From positions 1 through 35,288 of the forward strand of contig JAGRNA010000049.1 of the NCBI GenBank assembly GCA_020441005.1: a stretch of DNA of 35,288 nt, read 5' to 3'. The DNA comes from Leptospiraceae bacterium. Its GTDB lineage: Bacteria > Spirochaetota > Leptospiria > Leptospirales > Leptonemataceae. Made by a program: the position numbers and the translations under genes. Of this stretch, positions 25,640 through 34,613 are shown piece by piece. The notes under the pieces were generated by a model, which saw only the letters and a list, made by a program, of their open reading frames with translations, made no database searches and was not told the DNA's origin. How positions within the stretch are numbered: position 1 is the first letter of the stretch; each line of letters opens with the position of its first letter.

Positions 25640-27051
25640 TGAAAAGTATTGGTACCAAACGGCTTGCCGTTCTGCAGCTGTGGTCGCACCGACTGGTAGC
25701 AGCCGCTTTATTGGTGGCCTGCCTGCTGCCGGCTGCCGGCCTCGCGGCCGATCCATTGGCTCCAGGCCAGACAACCACGATCGAAAACCCGACAGAGAAT
25801 CCCGACAAGCAAGCAACCAATTCACACGACCCGGCTGCGAACAATAGTATAGAAAAAACTCCCGTCACTGCCGAACAGCGCCTGCCCGCCATGCCGGAGC
25901 TGATCCAGAATATCTGGCGTTCCACCGGTATTGCGGCCTTGATCGCCGCACCGGATTTCAACCGCGGCTGGGGTCATTTTATCATGATCCTGGTGGCCCT
26001 TCTATTGCTCTATCTGGGTATTCGGCACAAGTTTGAGCCCTTGCTCCTCGTACCAATTGCCTTTGGCGCCTTTTTATCCAATATTCCGCTGGCTGGCATC
26101 AATGAAGAAGGCGGCCTGTTGTACATGGTCTATCATGTCGGCATCGAAACGGGTGTTTTTCCGCTGATCATTTTTATGGGAGTCGGTGCGATGACGGATT
26201 TCGGACCGCTGCTGGCAAATCCACGTACCATTCTGCTTGGCGGGGCGGCCCAGTTTGGAATCTTCACCACCCTGATCGGGGCTCTGGCACTCAGCCAATA
26301 TATCCCCGGTATTAATTTTGATTTAAAAGATGCCAGCGCCATCGGGATCATTGGCGGGGCAGACGGGCCGACAGCCATTTACCTGGCCTCGCGCTTGTCC
26401 CCGCGCCTGCTGGGCTCTATTGCGGTCGCGGCATATTCCTACATGGCCCTGGTGCCGATCATCCAACCACCGATCATGCGTCTCTTGACAACCGAAAAAG
26501 AGCGCCGGATCAAGATGGAGCAAATGCGCACGGTCAGTCGGACAGAAAAAACGGTTTATCCGCTCGTAATTCTGGCGCTGTGTACTCTGCTCCTGCCATC
26601 AGCAGCCCCTTTGATTGGCATGTTTATGTTCGGCAATCTAATGCGCGAATGCGGCGTTGTTGAGCGTCTTTCCGAAACAACCCAGAATGCTTTGATCAAT
26701 ATTACAACCATCTTTCTGGGCCTGGGAGTCGGCTCCAAGCTCTCGGCAGAGAAGTTTTTAAATATTGAAACAATCGGTATCCTGATTCTGGGAGTCATCG
26801 CTTTTGGAATCGGCACCGCCTCGGGTGTGCTCATGGCCCGCTTTATGAATCTCTTTTCGCGCCATCCCATCAACCCCTTGATTGGCTCGGCCGGAGTTTC
26901 TGCAGTTCCGATGGCAGCTCGTGTTTCGCAAAATGTGGGTCAAGAGTCTGACCCGCATAACTTTTTACTCATGCACGCCATGGGTCCCAATGTGGCCGGG
27001 GTCATCGGTTCGGCGGTCGCAGCCGGTATTCTACTGGCCGTCTTTGAGTAA
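25639..27051 (+). CDS. oadB: sodium-ion-translocating decarboxylase beta subunit OadB
   Basis: A 470-residue polytopic membrane protein with the family's most conserved site, [15 protein letters not shown], in which D242 is the Na+-coupling aspartate, and [23 protein letters not shown] near the C-terminus. It decarboxylates carboxybiotin and pumps two sodium ions outward. Before the first conserved helix (about 113) there is an extension with a probable signal peptide or extra helix (18-37, ending PAAGLAA) and a Thr/Asn/Pro-rich segment (about 38-80). The start overlaps the oadA stop by one base, so alpha and beta are co-translated. The substrate specificity lies in the alpha subunit. A nine-base-pair hairpin follows the stop. 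Confidence 0.92.
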   Translation: MKSIGTKRLAVLQLWSHRLVAAALLVACLLPAAGLAADPLAPGQTTTIENPTENPDKQATNSHDPAANNSIEKTPVTAEQRLPAMPELIQNIWRSTGIAALIAAPDFNRGWGHFIMILVALLLLYLGIRHKFEPLLLVPIAFGAFLSNIPLAGINEEGGLLYMVYHVGIETGVFPLIIFMGVGAMTDFGPLLANPRTILLGGAAQFGIFTTLIGALALSQYIPGINFDLKDASAIGIIGGADGPTAIYLASRLSPRLLGSIAVAAYSYMALVPIIQPPIMRLLTTEKERRIKMEQMRTVSRTEKTVYPLVILALCTLLLPSAAPLIGMFMFGNLMRECGVVERLSETTQNALINITTIFLGLGVGSKLSAEKFLNIETIGILILGVIAFGIGTASGVLMARFMNLFSRHPINPLIGSAGVSAVPMAARVSQNVGQESDPHNFLLMHAMGPNVAGVIGSAVAAGILLAVFE

Positions 27052-27078
27052 CGATCTTTTTTCGGGGGCTGCGCTCCG

Positions 27079-27100
27079 AGCCTGTGGAAAACCACAGGCT
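27079..27100 (+). terminator. perfect hairpin after oadB
   Basis: AGCCTGTGG (27079-27087) pairs perfectly with CCACAGGCT (27092-27100) around AAAA. It is 28 bases after the oadB stop. There is no T-run after it, so it may be a 3' stabiliser or a Rho-type end and not a classical intrinsic terminator. Confidence 0.5.
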
Positions 27101-27210
27101 TGATAAGGCGTCCCCCAAACTCCCTTTAAGTCCGCAACCAAATCGCAGTTCGACAGGGTTTGCACTGTGCAGGCCCCCCAATAAATCAGGGTGCTCTGGT
27201 TTCAATAAAA

Positions 27211-27227
27211 GGCTTCGTTTTCAAGCC
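27211..27227 (-). terminator. weak terminator of the caspase-like gene
   Basis: On the minus strand GGCTT and AAGCC pair around seven bases and are followed by TTTTATT. It lies just 13 bases after the caspase-like gene's stop. The short five-pair stem makes it a weak candidate. Confidence 0.4.
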
Positions 27228-27239
27228 CCGATATACCGC

Positions 27240-28517
27240 CTAATTTACTTTTGGTAATTGCATGCCGCGGTGCATGGAGCGGCTTTTTTTGGCACCGGCT
27301 GCGGCTAGCATAGAATAGATTTCATTGCGTTTGTAGGCTTGAGCCAATGACAAGAGACTCCAGCCCTCTACGGCGAAGTTGACGTCCGCCTTGGCCGCGA
27401 TCAACTGGCGCGCGATTGCAACCCGGTTATAATAGACTGCCAGGGCCAGAACCGACCATTTGGCCTGGGTATAATCCGGATCGGCCTTGTTCTGCAGCGC
27501 CTCGACAGCCGCAGCATAATTATTTTGAATCACGGCGCTGCGCAGCATTTTGCTGTGCTGCTCGGAATAGACAATGTCTACCTGCGGCTCATCCGGGTTT
27601 ATGATCTGCGGTTCATCCGGATCAGTCGTTGTCGTATCTGTGGTTGTCTCGTTCGTGCCCCCGCCGAACAAATCCTGCAGGGTTTGGTTCGGATTGCCGC
27701 TAAACGCATAATCAAAAACCGGTTTATTGCTGCGGCTGGTAACATGATACCAGATTTGATCCCCGGAACTATTGGGGTGCTGAATCTTGCGCACAGTGTC
27801 GAGACTGCCATGAGCGTAGGCCTGACCCATGTTCTCGCCGGCAAAGAGATGCGCTAGCACCTGCTGGCCGGTATAGGGCGACCAGGCTGCGTAGTAACCG
27901 GCGAAGTTACCCTGCATAAAAGGCGTCGTATAGCTGACGATCCGCTGGCGGGCTTCCTCCTCGCCGATTTTGCCGATATCCGGTCCGGAGTTGCCGGCGG
28001 TAAAACAGGCTCCTAGCAATACTACGATCGCATTGGGGTGGGTCTCGAATTCCTGGCGAATTTGTTGACTGTTGACCCAGACTTGTTTGAGGATCAGCAT
28101 GCCGCCGGGATTGGGGGTATGGTATTTGGGCGGATTGACCGCGCCAATCCCATGCCCGGCGTAGGCTACGAAATGCGCGCCTTTGAGGGCCGCCTTGATT
28201 TGTTCATAGCTGGTGGGAGCATAAAACTCGGTGACTTGCACGCCGCGCTCGCGCAAGGTCTGAGAGATTTTACGCAAATAATCCAGATAATTGCGGGTGC
28301 CGGGACCATTGACCCCATCCACCTCGCCGCCCAGCATTACAGCCTTGAGTCCGGCGATCTTGACGGTTTGAGCCGGCAGACTGGCACGGCTCTTGACTGG
28401 CGGAATTTTGATCCCGACCGGAGTGGACGGGTGTTGATGACTGCCCGCCTGGCTATGAAGGAAAGCTGTGGCGCTGCCTAGCATGACAAAAATGGCAAGA
28501 ATTCGTTTCAACGACAT
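27240..28517 (-). CDS. exported caspase-like (clan CD) protein with ankyrin repeats
   Basis: A 425-residue protein with a signal peptide (about 1-24). Residues about 52-245 look like a caspase/CHAT-type clan CD domain: the first strand LKAVMLGG, then H122 in HFVAYAGHGIGA and C171 in VVLLGACFTAGNSG form the typical His-Cys dyad. A Thr/Asp-rich linker (about 287-312) with a twice-used PDEPQ unit follows. From about 322 to 412 are two to three ankyrin-like repeats (MLRSAVIQNNYAAAVEAL, then VLALAVYYNRVAIARQLIAA and LLSLAQAYKRNEIYSMLAAAG). It would be a periplasmic or secreted cysteine peptidase with a protein-binding tail. Its target is not known. AGGA lies 10 bases before the ATG. Confidence 0.72.
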   Translation of the reverse strand: MSLKRILAIFVMLGSATAFLHSQAGSHQHPSTPVGIKIPPVKSRASLPAQTVKIAGLKAVMLGGEVDGVNGPGTRNYLDYLRKISQTLRERGVQVTEFYAPTSYEQIKAALKGAHFVAYAGHGIGAVNPPKYHTPNPGGMLILKQVWVNSQQIRQEFETHPNAIVVLLGACFTAGNSGPDIGKIGEEEARQRIVSYTTPFMQGNFAGYYAAWSPYTGQQVLAHLFAGENMGQAYAHGSLDTVRKIQHPNSSGDQIWYHVTSRSNKPVFDYAFSGNPNQTLQDLFGGGTNETTTDTTTTDPDEPQIINPDEPQVDIVYSEQHSKMLRSAVIQNNYAAAVEALQNKADPDYTQAKWSVLALAVYYNRVAIARQLIAAKADVNFAVEGWSLLSLAQAYKRNEIYSMLAAAGAKKSRSMHRGMQLPKVN

Positions 28518-28690
28518 AGAATAGTATCCTGGTAAAATAGTAGAATGATTGCCAGTAAAAATAGTTCAAGTCTTTTTTGCTGCCAGGGGTATACAGGACG
28601 GTCGGATGCTGTCGCCTGGCGGGTTCAGCGATCCAGCCTCAAGGGCCGGTATCTGCTGGACGCGCCCCGATTTCCGGTAGTCAGTCTTTT

Positions 28691-30223
28691 TCAAAGTGCC
28701 TGGTCAGGATCAAAACGAAATACCATGTAGTGCTCATTTTTGTGATCAAGAAACAGATGTGGTTGCATTTGTTGAAAAATTGCGTTATCTTTAAGGTAAT
28801 ATTTTTTAGTAATATCAAGGCGATCCGGAACAAACAGCTGTCCTTTGTCATGAAAAATGAAAACCCGGGCTGAGATTTTTTGGCTCATGGCTTTGCGCAT
28901 GATTTTCTCGAACTCGGAGAGGTTGTAGGCCACTATGAGCGGTTTATCAGTGCTATTTGACAATAGCGGCTGGAAACCATAGCCGGCAAAAACATTGGCC
29001 TGCTTGCCTGGCAAGGGCTGGATGGCCTGCTGCATGGCGCTCATTTGTTGACTGACAACAATCTGAAAGACTACGTTTAAATAAGAAAATACTGCGGACC
29101 AGACGAACACGATCACAAGCAGGGCCCGTTTCAGGCGCCTGGACTGTTGGAACACAATACTGTCGATTACATACACTCCCAGAAAGGGGATTACCGGGAA
29201 ATAATAGCGCGGGGTAAAATCAATACCGGCTTGATTCAAGGCTATCATGGGCACTGCCAGGATGAATAGCCAGCAGGCGGCCAAAAAAAGTTTTACGGCC
29301 TGTGTTTTGCGCGGATTCCAAAAGACTCGCAAAGTGAAATAACCAGCCGGGAAGTAGACCAACAGAGACCACTTCTCATAGATGAGATACTCAAAAAGAC
29401 GATACAAGCGGTCTTTCAGCGTGAAGTCATGAGCCCGGACATCAATGATCCGCAAACCGATCGGTTCGCCGGTCAGAATATAGTTAATGTAGAAGAAAAA
29501 TGCTACCGCAATGCAAAAGGACAGGGCCCAGATCCATGTTTTCGGATTGGTGAATTTTTTGGCCTGCAGCGCCCATAGTCCGGCGACCAGGAGACCTCCG
29601 GGGATCAGGACTTCCGGTCGCAACTGCGCGGCCACAATCAGACACACACCGGAAAGGGCGACCTTCCACAGGCTCGATCCCTGCCAATACAGGTAGATGC
29701 TGCCGTACAACAAAGCGGAGGCCACCGTTGCTTCGTAAAAGGCGCTGCTGTAGAATACCAGCGGCGTCGAAAGCAGATAAAACCAGGGCGCCAGGCAACG
29801 AACCCCTGGATCCGCAAACAGGACATGGGTTATTTTGGTAAAGAAAAACAGGGCCAGCAGGCCTCCGAGTAAGGGCATCAAAAACAGGCCATAGAATCCA
29901 AACAAAAGATAGGGTCCGACATTCAAATAAGACCATAAATATGGGAAGGCAATATATTGCTTTCCATTCAGGCGATACTCGAAGGGCGGCCTGTACAGGG
30001 GGTACTCTTGTTCTGGATCCAGGTCATTGGACGGGTAGTATCTTTCGATGGATTGCAGATTAAAATGAATCAGATCCTTGATTTGGATAAATTTATGCTG
30101 CGCGTCTATCACCAGTCCCTCGGGTCTGCCAGGAATCACGGCTATAATCAACAGGCTCAGCAGCAGATAAAAGATATAGGGTAGTAGACGAGATACAGTC
30201 GAATGTTGATTGCAATGCAGCAT
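28691..30223 (-). CDS. polytopic membrane protein, GT-C-like glycosyltransferase
   Basis: A 510-residue protein with about ten to eleven membrane helices and a C-terminal soluble tail (about 420-510). The first large loop (about 36-95) is rich in Asp/Glu and Tyr (DLDPEQEYPLYRPPFEYRLN), as in GT-C enzymes that use polyprenyl-phosphate sugars; the D-D type motif cannot be fixed with confidence. It resembles large glycosyltransferase-like proteins of leptospires. It is downstream of the flavoprotein gene on the same strand after a 196-base gap with no gene. In this context it may build or modify a surface glycan. Confidence 0.6.
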   Translation of the reverse strand: MLHCNQHSTVSRLLPYIFYLLLSLLIIAVIPGRPEGLVIDAQHKFIQIKDLIHFNLQSIERYYPSNDLDPEQEYPLYRPPFEYRLNGKQYIAFPYLWSYLNVGPYLLFGFYGLFLMPLLGGLLALFFFTKITHVLFADPGVRCLAPWFYLLSTPLVFYSSAFYEATVASALLYGSIYLYWQGSSLWKVALSGVCLIVAAQLRPEVLIPGGLLVAGLWALQAKKFTNPKTWIWALSFCIAVAFFFYINYILTGEPIGLRIIDVRAHDFTLKDRLYRLFEYLIYEKWSLLVYFPAGYFTLRVFWNPRKTQAVKLFLAACWLFILAVPMIALNQAGIDFTPRYYFPVIPFLGVYVIDSIVFQQSRRLKRALLVIVFVWSAVFSYLNVVFQIVVSQQMSAMQQAIQPLPGKQANVFAGYGFQPLLSNSTDKPLIVAYNLSEFEKIMRKAMSQKISARVFIFHDKGQLFVPDRLDITKKYYLKDNAIFQQMQPHLFLDHKNEHYMVFRFDPDQAL

Positions 30224-30259
30224 ATTAGCCTTGCGCCTCCGATCCGGGTATCATAACAC

Positions 30260-30275
30260 GCCTCCGGCAGGAGGC
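30260..30275. other. perfect hairpin upstream of the GT-C-like gene
   Basis: GCCTCC and GGAGGC pair perfectly around GGCA at 30260-30275, in the gap between the flavoprotein gene and the GT-C-like gene. No T-run follows on either strand. The rest of the gap 30224-30419 shows no gene. Confidence 0.4.
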
Positions 30276-30419
30276 ACACTGGCCGGGAATCTGCCGCGTC
30301 CGGCTGATAGCGGAATGTATTGGTGTCCGCGTTGTTGTCATCCGGGAAAAGTCTTCCTTCGTTCCAGCGAGCATTGATTTTTCGGTCCAATCAGCGCATG
30401 CATCAGGAATGGCCCGGCA

Positions 30420-31853
30420 TTATTTTTTGGACAAACCGGTACTGGTGATCACATAGGATTCCTGGTAGGTCTCGTAGTCCGTATTAATGTCCCACAAATT
30501 ATGATTTTTATTTTCAGCAATGTTTTCGGCCGCCAATATCCCCATCAGGATACTGTGATCCTGATTGTTGTATTTAAATGCGCCATAGCGTCCGATCACA
30601 TGCAGGTTTTGAATGGTCTGCAAGTACTCCTCAACGGGTTTCAGGTTATCCCGATAACCGGTTGCATACACCGGATAACTGCGCGGGATTCGATACACAT
30701 GGCCGGCCAGAATTCTGGCGTCCTTGATTAATCCTGTTTTTCTAATTTCGGATGAGGCCTGCTCTATCAGCTCAGCATCGCTGGCCTGCCACATAGCGTC
30801 CGGGTCATAGCACCAGTATTCCATGGCCAGAATAGATGTCTTTTCTTCACCGTACACCTCCGGGATCCAGTTACGAAAATTGGTAATCCGGCCGGTATCC
30901 ATATCGGCGGAGTGCACATACAGCCATTGATCCGGAAATAAATCGACAGCATCGATATTCAGATAGACAATTATTGTATTGCGAAATTGCAGCTTGCGGG
31001 TATACTCCAGAATTTCTGGCGGGACACTCGGCAGGCTTTGCACCATCAGGGTCATGGGCATCGTACTGATTACATGGTCATAGGGTTTGACGGTATCATC
31101 CTGTAGCCGGATACCGCTGATTGTTGCCCCCTGCTTTTCCACTCCCTTAACCGGAGTTTTCAAGTGCACCGCTCCACCCTTTGCGCGCACATAGTCAGCC
31201 ATGCGTTCATAAATCATACCCGTGCCTTGATTGGGGTAGGCAAATTGATCAACAAGGGTTTTATGCTTGTTTTGCTTGCCGCCAATAAGGGCATTCTTGA
31301 CTGCCTCATACAAGGACAGTTTTTTGATTCGCTGTGCGGCAAAGTCGGAATCAAGGGTCTGACAGCTGATGCCCCACAGTTTTTCTGTATAGGTTTTAAA
31401 AAAGATTTTATACAGACGACTGCCAAAGCGGCGGGTCACCCAGTTTTCAAAGGTGCCGTTATCCGGGGCCGGCGCGACCTTTTGCCAGAAATAGCTTAAA
31501 ACGCACAAGATGGCCTGAAAAACACCCAGGTTAAAGAGTGCATTAAAGGCTTTCAGGGGATAGTAAAAGAATTTTTTCTTGTAATAGATGCGGGTCAGGC
31601 GGTTGACCATCTGATAGTCACCGGCGGCTACTTCCAGCCACAGTTCATTGACGGGCTTGTCGCTGGAAAAGAAACGGTGCGGACCAATATCGATGCGCTG
31701 GTTCCAAAGGTCTATGGAGCGCGAAAGTCCGCCGACTGCATCGGCAGCCTCGTAAACATCCAGATTCGTATATCCTGCCCGGGCCAGGCAATAGGCCGCG
31801 GTCATGCCGGCCGGGCCGGCCCCAATCACGGCGATTTTGGCATTTGTACTCAC
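30420..31853 (-). CDS. UDP-galactopyranose-mutase-like FAD-dependent oxidoreductase
   Basis: A 477-residue flavoprotein with an N-terminal FAD-binding GxGxxG (IAVIGAGPAGMTAAYCL, about 7-23), an acidic second strand (DVYEAADAVGGLSRS) and a DIGPHRFF segment as in UDP-galactopyranose mutase and related amine-oxidase-fold proteins. The C-terminal FAD motif appears as LHVIGRYGAFKYNNQDHS. It probably acts on a nucleotide sugar or on a lipid-linked substrate in the cytoplasm; UDP-galactopyranose mutation is only the nearest pattern. The start is GTG, supported by AGGAG seven bases upstream and by a four-base overlap (GTGA) with the stop of the GtrA gene. Confidence 0.75.
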   Translation of the reverse strand: MSTNAKIAVIGAGPAGMTAAYCLARAGYTNLDVYEAADAVGGLSRSIDLWNQRIDIGPHRFFSSDKPVNELWLEVAAGDYQMVNRLTRIYYKKKFFYYPLKAFNALFNLGVFQAILCVLSYFWQKVAPAPDNGTFENWVTRRFGSRLYKIFFKTYTEKLWGISCQTLDSDFAAQRIKKLSLYEAVKNALIGGKQNKHKTLVDQFAYPNQGTGMIYERMADYVRAKGGAVHLKTPVKGVEKQGATISGIRLQDDTVKPYDHVISTMPMTLMVQSLPSVPPEILEYTRKLQFRNTIIVYLNIDAVDLFPDQWLYVHSADMDTGRITNFRNWIPEVYGEEKTSILAMEYWCYDPDAMWQASDAELIEQASSEIRKTGLIKDARILAGHVYRIPRSYPVYATGYRDNLKPVEEYLQTIQNLHVIGRYGAFKYNNQDHSILMGILAAENIAENKNHNLWDINTDYETYQESYVITSTGLSKK

Positions 31854-32356
31854 TGTTCATCTCCTGATCGGCTGCGATTACGGTATTCCAGAATCCGGTC
31901 CCAGATGCCGGTTTCTTTAAAAGACAGAAATTCATGCCCTACAAAATTGGCAAGTAATCCCGCCAGCATACCGAGCGCGTGGGCAATCGTTGGCCGTGGA
32001 TCGGCAAAATCAGCGCTGGTTGTGATCCACTTGACAAGAAATTGGCCCATGGTGGACTGTTTCAGGATCCACAGAGCAATTGCGGAGACGATCACCGTTA
32101 CGAATAATCCCAAAATGGCAATGAAAAGGAACTTGACAGCCTCTCGGCGAGTGCGCCCGGATTGCCCGCTGTCAAACACCAGCCATTTACTACTGATGAA
32201 ATTTACAACCATGCCGGTGAGGTAAGCCAGTGTTACTGCAACTAAAAAATGGACGCCGGGGATCATGTCATAGAGAAAACGACTGCCAAAATTTACCAGC
32301 GCAGCAAATGCTGAAAAAAAAGTATACAAAGCGAATTTTTGACTTATTCTCGGCAT
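31850..32356 (-). CDS. GtrA-family flippase-like membrane protein
   Basis: A 168-residue protein with four membrane helices and the GtrA pattern: FYTFFSAFAALVNF-like first helix with a conserved Asn, GMVVNFISSKWLVF second helix, ILGLFVTVIVSAIAL third helix and ANFVGHEFLSFK at the end (NF...F pattern). GtrA proteins are thought to help polyprenyl-phosphate-linked sugars cross the inner membrane. No family-2 polyprenyl-phosphate glycosyltransferase is adjacent. An in-frame ATG at 32368 lies only five bases after a perfect TATAAT and would precede or coincide with the expected transcript start, so the ATG at 32356 is preferred. It overlaps the flavoprotein start by four bases. Confidence 0.8.
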   Translation of the reverse strand: MPRISQKFALYTFFSAFAALVNFGSRFLYDMIPGVHFLVAVTLAYLTGMVVNFISSKWLVFDSGQSGRTRREAVKFLFIAILGLFVTVIVSAIALWILKQSTMGQFLVKWITTSADFADPRPTIAHALGMLAGLLANFVGHEFLSFKETGIWDRILEYRNRSRSGDEQ

Positions 32357-32373
32357 GGCCTGACGCATACCAG

Positions 32374-32399
32374 ATTATACGCTCAGCCTGGGTTGACAA
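32374..32399 (-). promoter_or_regulatory. candidate promoter for the gtrA-flavoprotein operon
   Basis: On the minus strand a perfect TATAAT lies at 32379-32374. TTGTCA at 32399-32394 is the nearest -35-like box, but the spacing is only 14 bases, shorter than the usual 17. The expected transcription start falls at about 32367, just downstream of the first GtrA ATG. Confidence 0.42.
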
Positions 32400-32506
32400 G
32401 TTAGAATGTCCTGGCAAATCAGGTTTCGGAGGGCCGAAATTTTGTTGAACCGCTGTTATGTTCTTGATCCAGATCGTCCGCGCAGGCAGGTCATTCGCAG
32501 CAAGTG

Positions 32507-33052
32507 ATGCCAAAACGAATTTTAGAAACAGCACTGATCTTTGTCGGACTGGTCGCTGCCAATTTTGTGATTTCTGTCAGCAACTCGCAGCCCGCCGCGC
32601 AGTATTCCAATTATATTTATTTGAACGCTACAGCTACCCAGACGTTCCTGAATGATCTGGATCGGGTTAACTCCTGGTTTCAATTGGCGACATACCCCCG
32701 CATAGAGTCTGCCCCGCTGCCGGCTGCACCGCTGCGTACTCTGGTCCTGAAATCGGACTCAGCAACAATCCAGGCCGAGATCGTGCGAGGCACCTTGCCG
32801 CGGAATCTAGCTCCCACCGATGCGCTATACTTTTATTATCAATTAAAAGCTGAGCAGCTGCAATGGATCAGTTTTATAGAGATCAGAAGGACGAATGAAA
32901 ATTGGGCCCAGATCACCCTGAGTTGTCAGCAGCAGACAAGCCTGACAGATCGTCTGCTGCATTGGGGCCGGATTGCACAAGAGATTACGGATAGTTGCCT
33001 GATGCAGTTCGAAAAAATCAAACAATTGCAAGGGGTCGGAAAACCGCAATGA
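32507..33052 (+). CDS. small exported or membrane-anchored hypothetical protein
   Basis: A 181-residue protein starting with a hydrophobic stretch (about 5-25, ALIFVGLVAANFVISVS), which is a signal peptide or anchor. The mature part has no recognised motif; it contains two cysteines (SCQQQ and DSCLMQ) and a mixed alpha/beta character. The frame also offers a GTG three bases upstream, but the ATG is preferred. Its TGA overlaps the following ATG in an ATGA arrangement, so translation is coupled to the GT87-like gene. That coupling suggests a partner or accessory protein of the transferase. Confidence 0.7.
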   Translation: MPKRILETALIFVGLVAANFVISVSNSQPAAQYSNYIYLNATATQTFLNDLDRVNSWFQLATYPRIESAPLPAAPLRTLVLKSDSATIQAEIVRGTLPRNLAPTDALYFYYQLKAEQLQWISFIEIRRTNENWAQITLSCQQQTSLTDRLLHWGRIAQEITDSCLMQFEKIKQLQGVGKPQ

Positions 33053-34380
33053 AGCTAACGGTGAATCTCTGCTTGTATATGGCGTCTGCAATACTGGCCT
33101 GCCTGCCGGTACTGTACTTGTCGCAGCATGTGCCCTCCCTGGGCAAAACAGATTTTGAACCGACAATCATTGCCGCTAAACTGGTTAACCAGGGCCATAG
33201 AGACGCTGTCTACGCTAACGCTCCTTATAGTGACAATCGCAATCCGGACTGGATTCGCGAGGAGACCATGCTGACTGCAGGCACTTACAATACAGTGTAT
33301 GCCTACTCCCCGCTGTATTTGCGATTCTTCAGCCCGCTTGTGCGCACATTTTCCTATGACAACCTGGTATACGCACTGTTGGTCATCAATCTGCTGGCTC
33401 TCGGCCTGTTCGCGGCCTTGCTCGCATTGCTGCTGCCTGATGATAGCAGATTCCGCGCCGCCGGCATTGTGCTGGTTGTCTCCGCTAATAGCGCCATGGC
33501 TGCTTTATTGCTGGGTCAAAATACGCTGCCCTTTGTCTTGTCCTGCTTTGCCTTTTACTACGCCATTAACGGCCAGCGAACCATTTTGGCCTGCCTGGCT
33601 TTTGGGGCAGCAATATTGATGAAACCGTGGGCGCCGGTATTGCTGGCGTTCCCATTTTTCAAGCGCGATTACTTTCATGCCGGCCTGCTTGCCATCCTTT
33701 TTATCAGCGTGACGGCAGTGACCTGGTTTTTAGAGCCGGATTTGTTGCAGGGTTTTTTGAAGATCAGTCATCAACACTCGGATATCAGGATACTGGCGTA
33801 TAACAACTATTCCCTGGCAGCTGCTTTGCAGCGTCTCGCGCTCCATAACTGGTCGATCTATCAAAACTGGAAAATCGCGCCCGTGGAACCCGTGGTCGGT
33901 TTTGGGCTGCGGCTCCTGATAGCCGCCGGCGCTGTCTTCGCCGGCTGGCTGGTTAGAAGGGATTATGTACGCCTGTTAGCGGCTTGTGTACTGTTCTTTG
34001 CTCTTTCCCGTGTGTTTTGGGATCATTACAGTCTGCTTTTTCTACCCCTCATTGTGTATGAATTGAAGCAGCTTTGGCAGGACAGGCAGAGAGCGATCTT
34101 CTGGATCGGACTCGCTTTCAGTTTGCTGGTGTACTATCCTGGTCATATGACCATCTATGTGCGAATTTTTACAACGCTATATCCGCTGACGTCCCAGTTT
34201 ACAGCGCAGAAGATGGTGGCCCTGTTTTCTATAGTACCCAGTGCGCTGTTTATCGGTGCTTTACTCGTCGGCTGCTGGCGTGATGGCGTGTTCCGGGAAT
34301 GGCGGACTCGTGTATTCGATTTTCAATTTGAAATGGCGCAACTGAGGCGGGCACATCAACGTTTGTTGAATAGATCCTGA
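33049..34380 (+). CDS. GT87-like polyprenol-phosphate mannosyl/glycosyltransferase
   Basis: A 443-residue polytopic membrane protein with about ten helices. The first extracytoplasmic loop has the pattern TDFEPTIIAAKLVNQGHRDAVY that is conserved in DUF2029/GT87 enzymes, with the acidic D at the start of the loop. Later features are SANSAMAALLLGQNTLPFVL (GQNT) and GAAILMKPWAPVLLAFPFF (KP). GT87 enzymes such as PimE move mannose from polyprenyl phosphate to lipid-linked acceptors on the outer face of the inner membrane. The start is the ATG overlapping the upstream stop; a longer frame begins at 32995. Downstream a weak hairpin with a T-run (34492-34528) may end transcription. Confidence 0.8.
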   Translation: MKLTVNLCLYMASAILACLPVLYLSQHVPSLGKTDFEPTIIAAKLVNQGHRDAVYANAPYSDNRNPDWIREETMLTAGTYNTVYAYSPLYLRFFSPLVRTFSYDNLVYALLVINLLALGLFAALLALLLPDDSRFRAAGIVLVVSANSAMAALLLGQNTLPFVLSCFAFYYAINGQRTILACLAFGAAILMKPWAPVLLAFPFFKRDYFHAGLLAILFISVTAVTWFLEPDLLQGFLKISHQHSDIRILAYNNYSLAAALQRLALHNWSIYQNWKIAPVEPVVGFGLRLLIAAGAVFAGWLVRRDYVRLLAACVLFFALSRVFWDHYSLLFLPLIVYELKQLWQDRQRAIFWIGLAFSLLVYYPGHMTIYVRIFTTLYPLTSQFTAQKMVALFSIVPSALFIGALLVGCWRDGVFREWRTRVFDFQFEMAQLRRAHQRLLNRS

Positions 34381-34491
34381 CCGCCCCGCCTGCCAGAATT
34401 CCGGTCAGAAAGACCATATTTTCGCTGCCCGGAAAAGATATCAGGTCCATCGGTAAGCAAGTTGTATGCTCGAGCGGTAAAGTCCGCGCGG

Positions 34492-34528
34492 ATTGCCAAA
34501 GCAGTCATAATTGAAGGCTGGCAATTTT
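34492..34528 (+). terminator. weak terminator candidate after the GT87-like gene
   Basis: ATTGCCA (34492-34498) pairs with TGGCAAT (34519-34525) around a 20-base loop and ends in TTTT. The stem is short and the loop long, so this is weak. The remaining 233-base gap (34381-34613) shows no gene. Confidence 0.35.
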
Positions 34529-34613
34529 GTGGCCGGGTCAGATGCTATGAATGAACCAGATATCCGGAATGCTACGCCAGCAAACAGGCCCGGTCAACCC
34601 GGTAGTACGCCCT

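Noticed and set aside
28560-28690. tRNA-like GGGTTCAGCGATCC in the gap
   Set aside because: It resembles a T-arm, but no acceptor stem, anticodon arm or D-arm can be built around it.
30157-30390. A 77-codon minus-strand frame before the GT-C-like gene
   Set aside because: It overlaps the start of that gene in another frame, has no ribosome site and no recognisable protein features.
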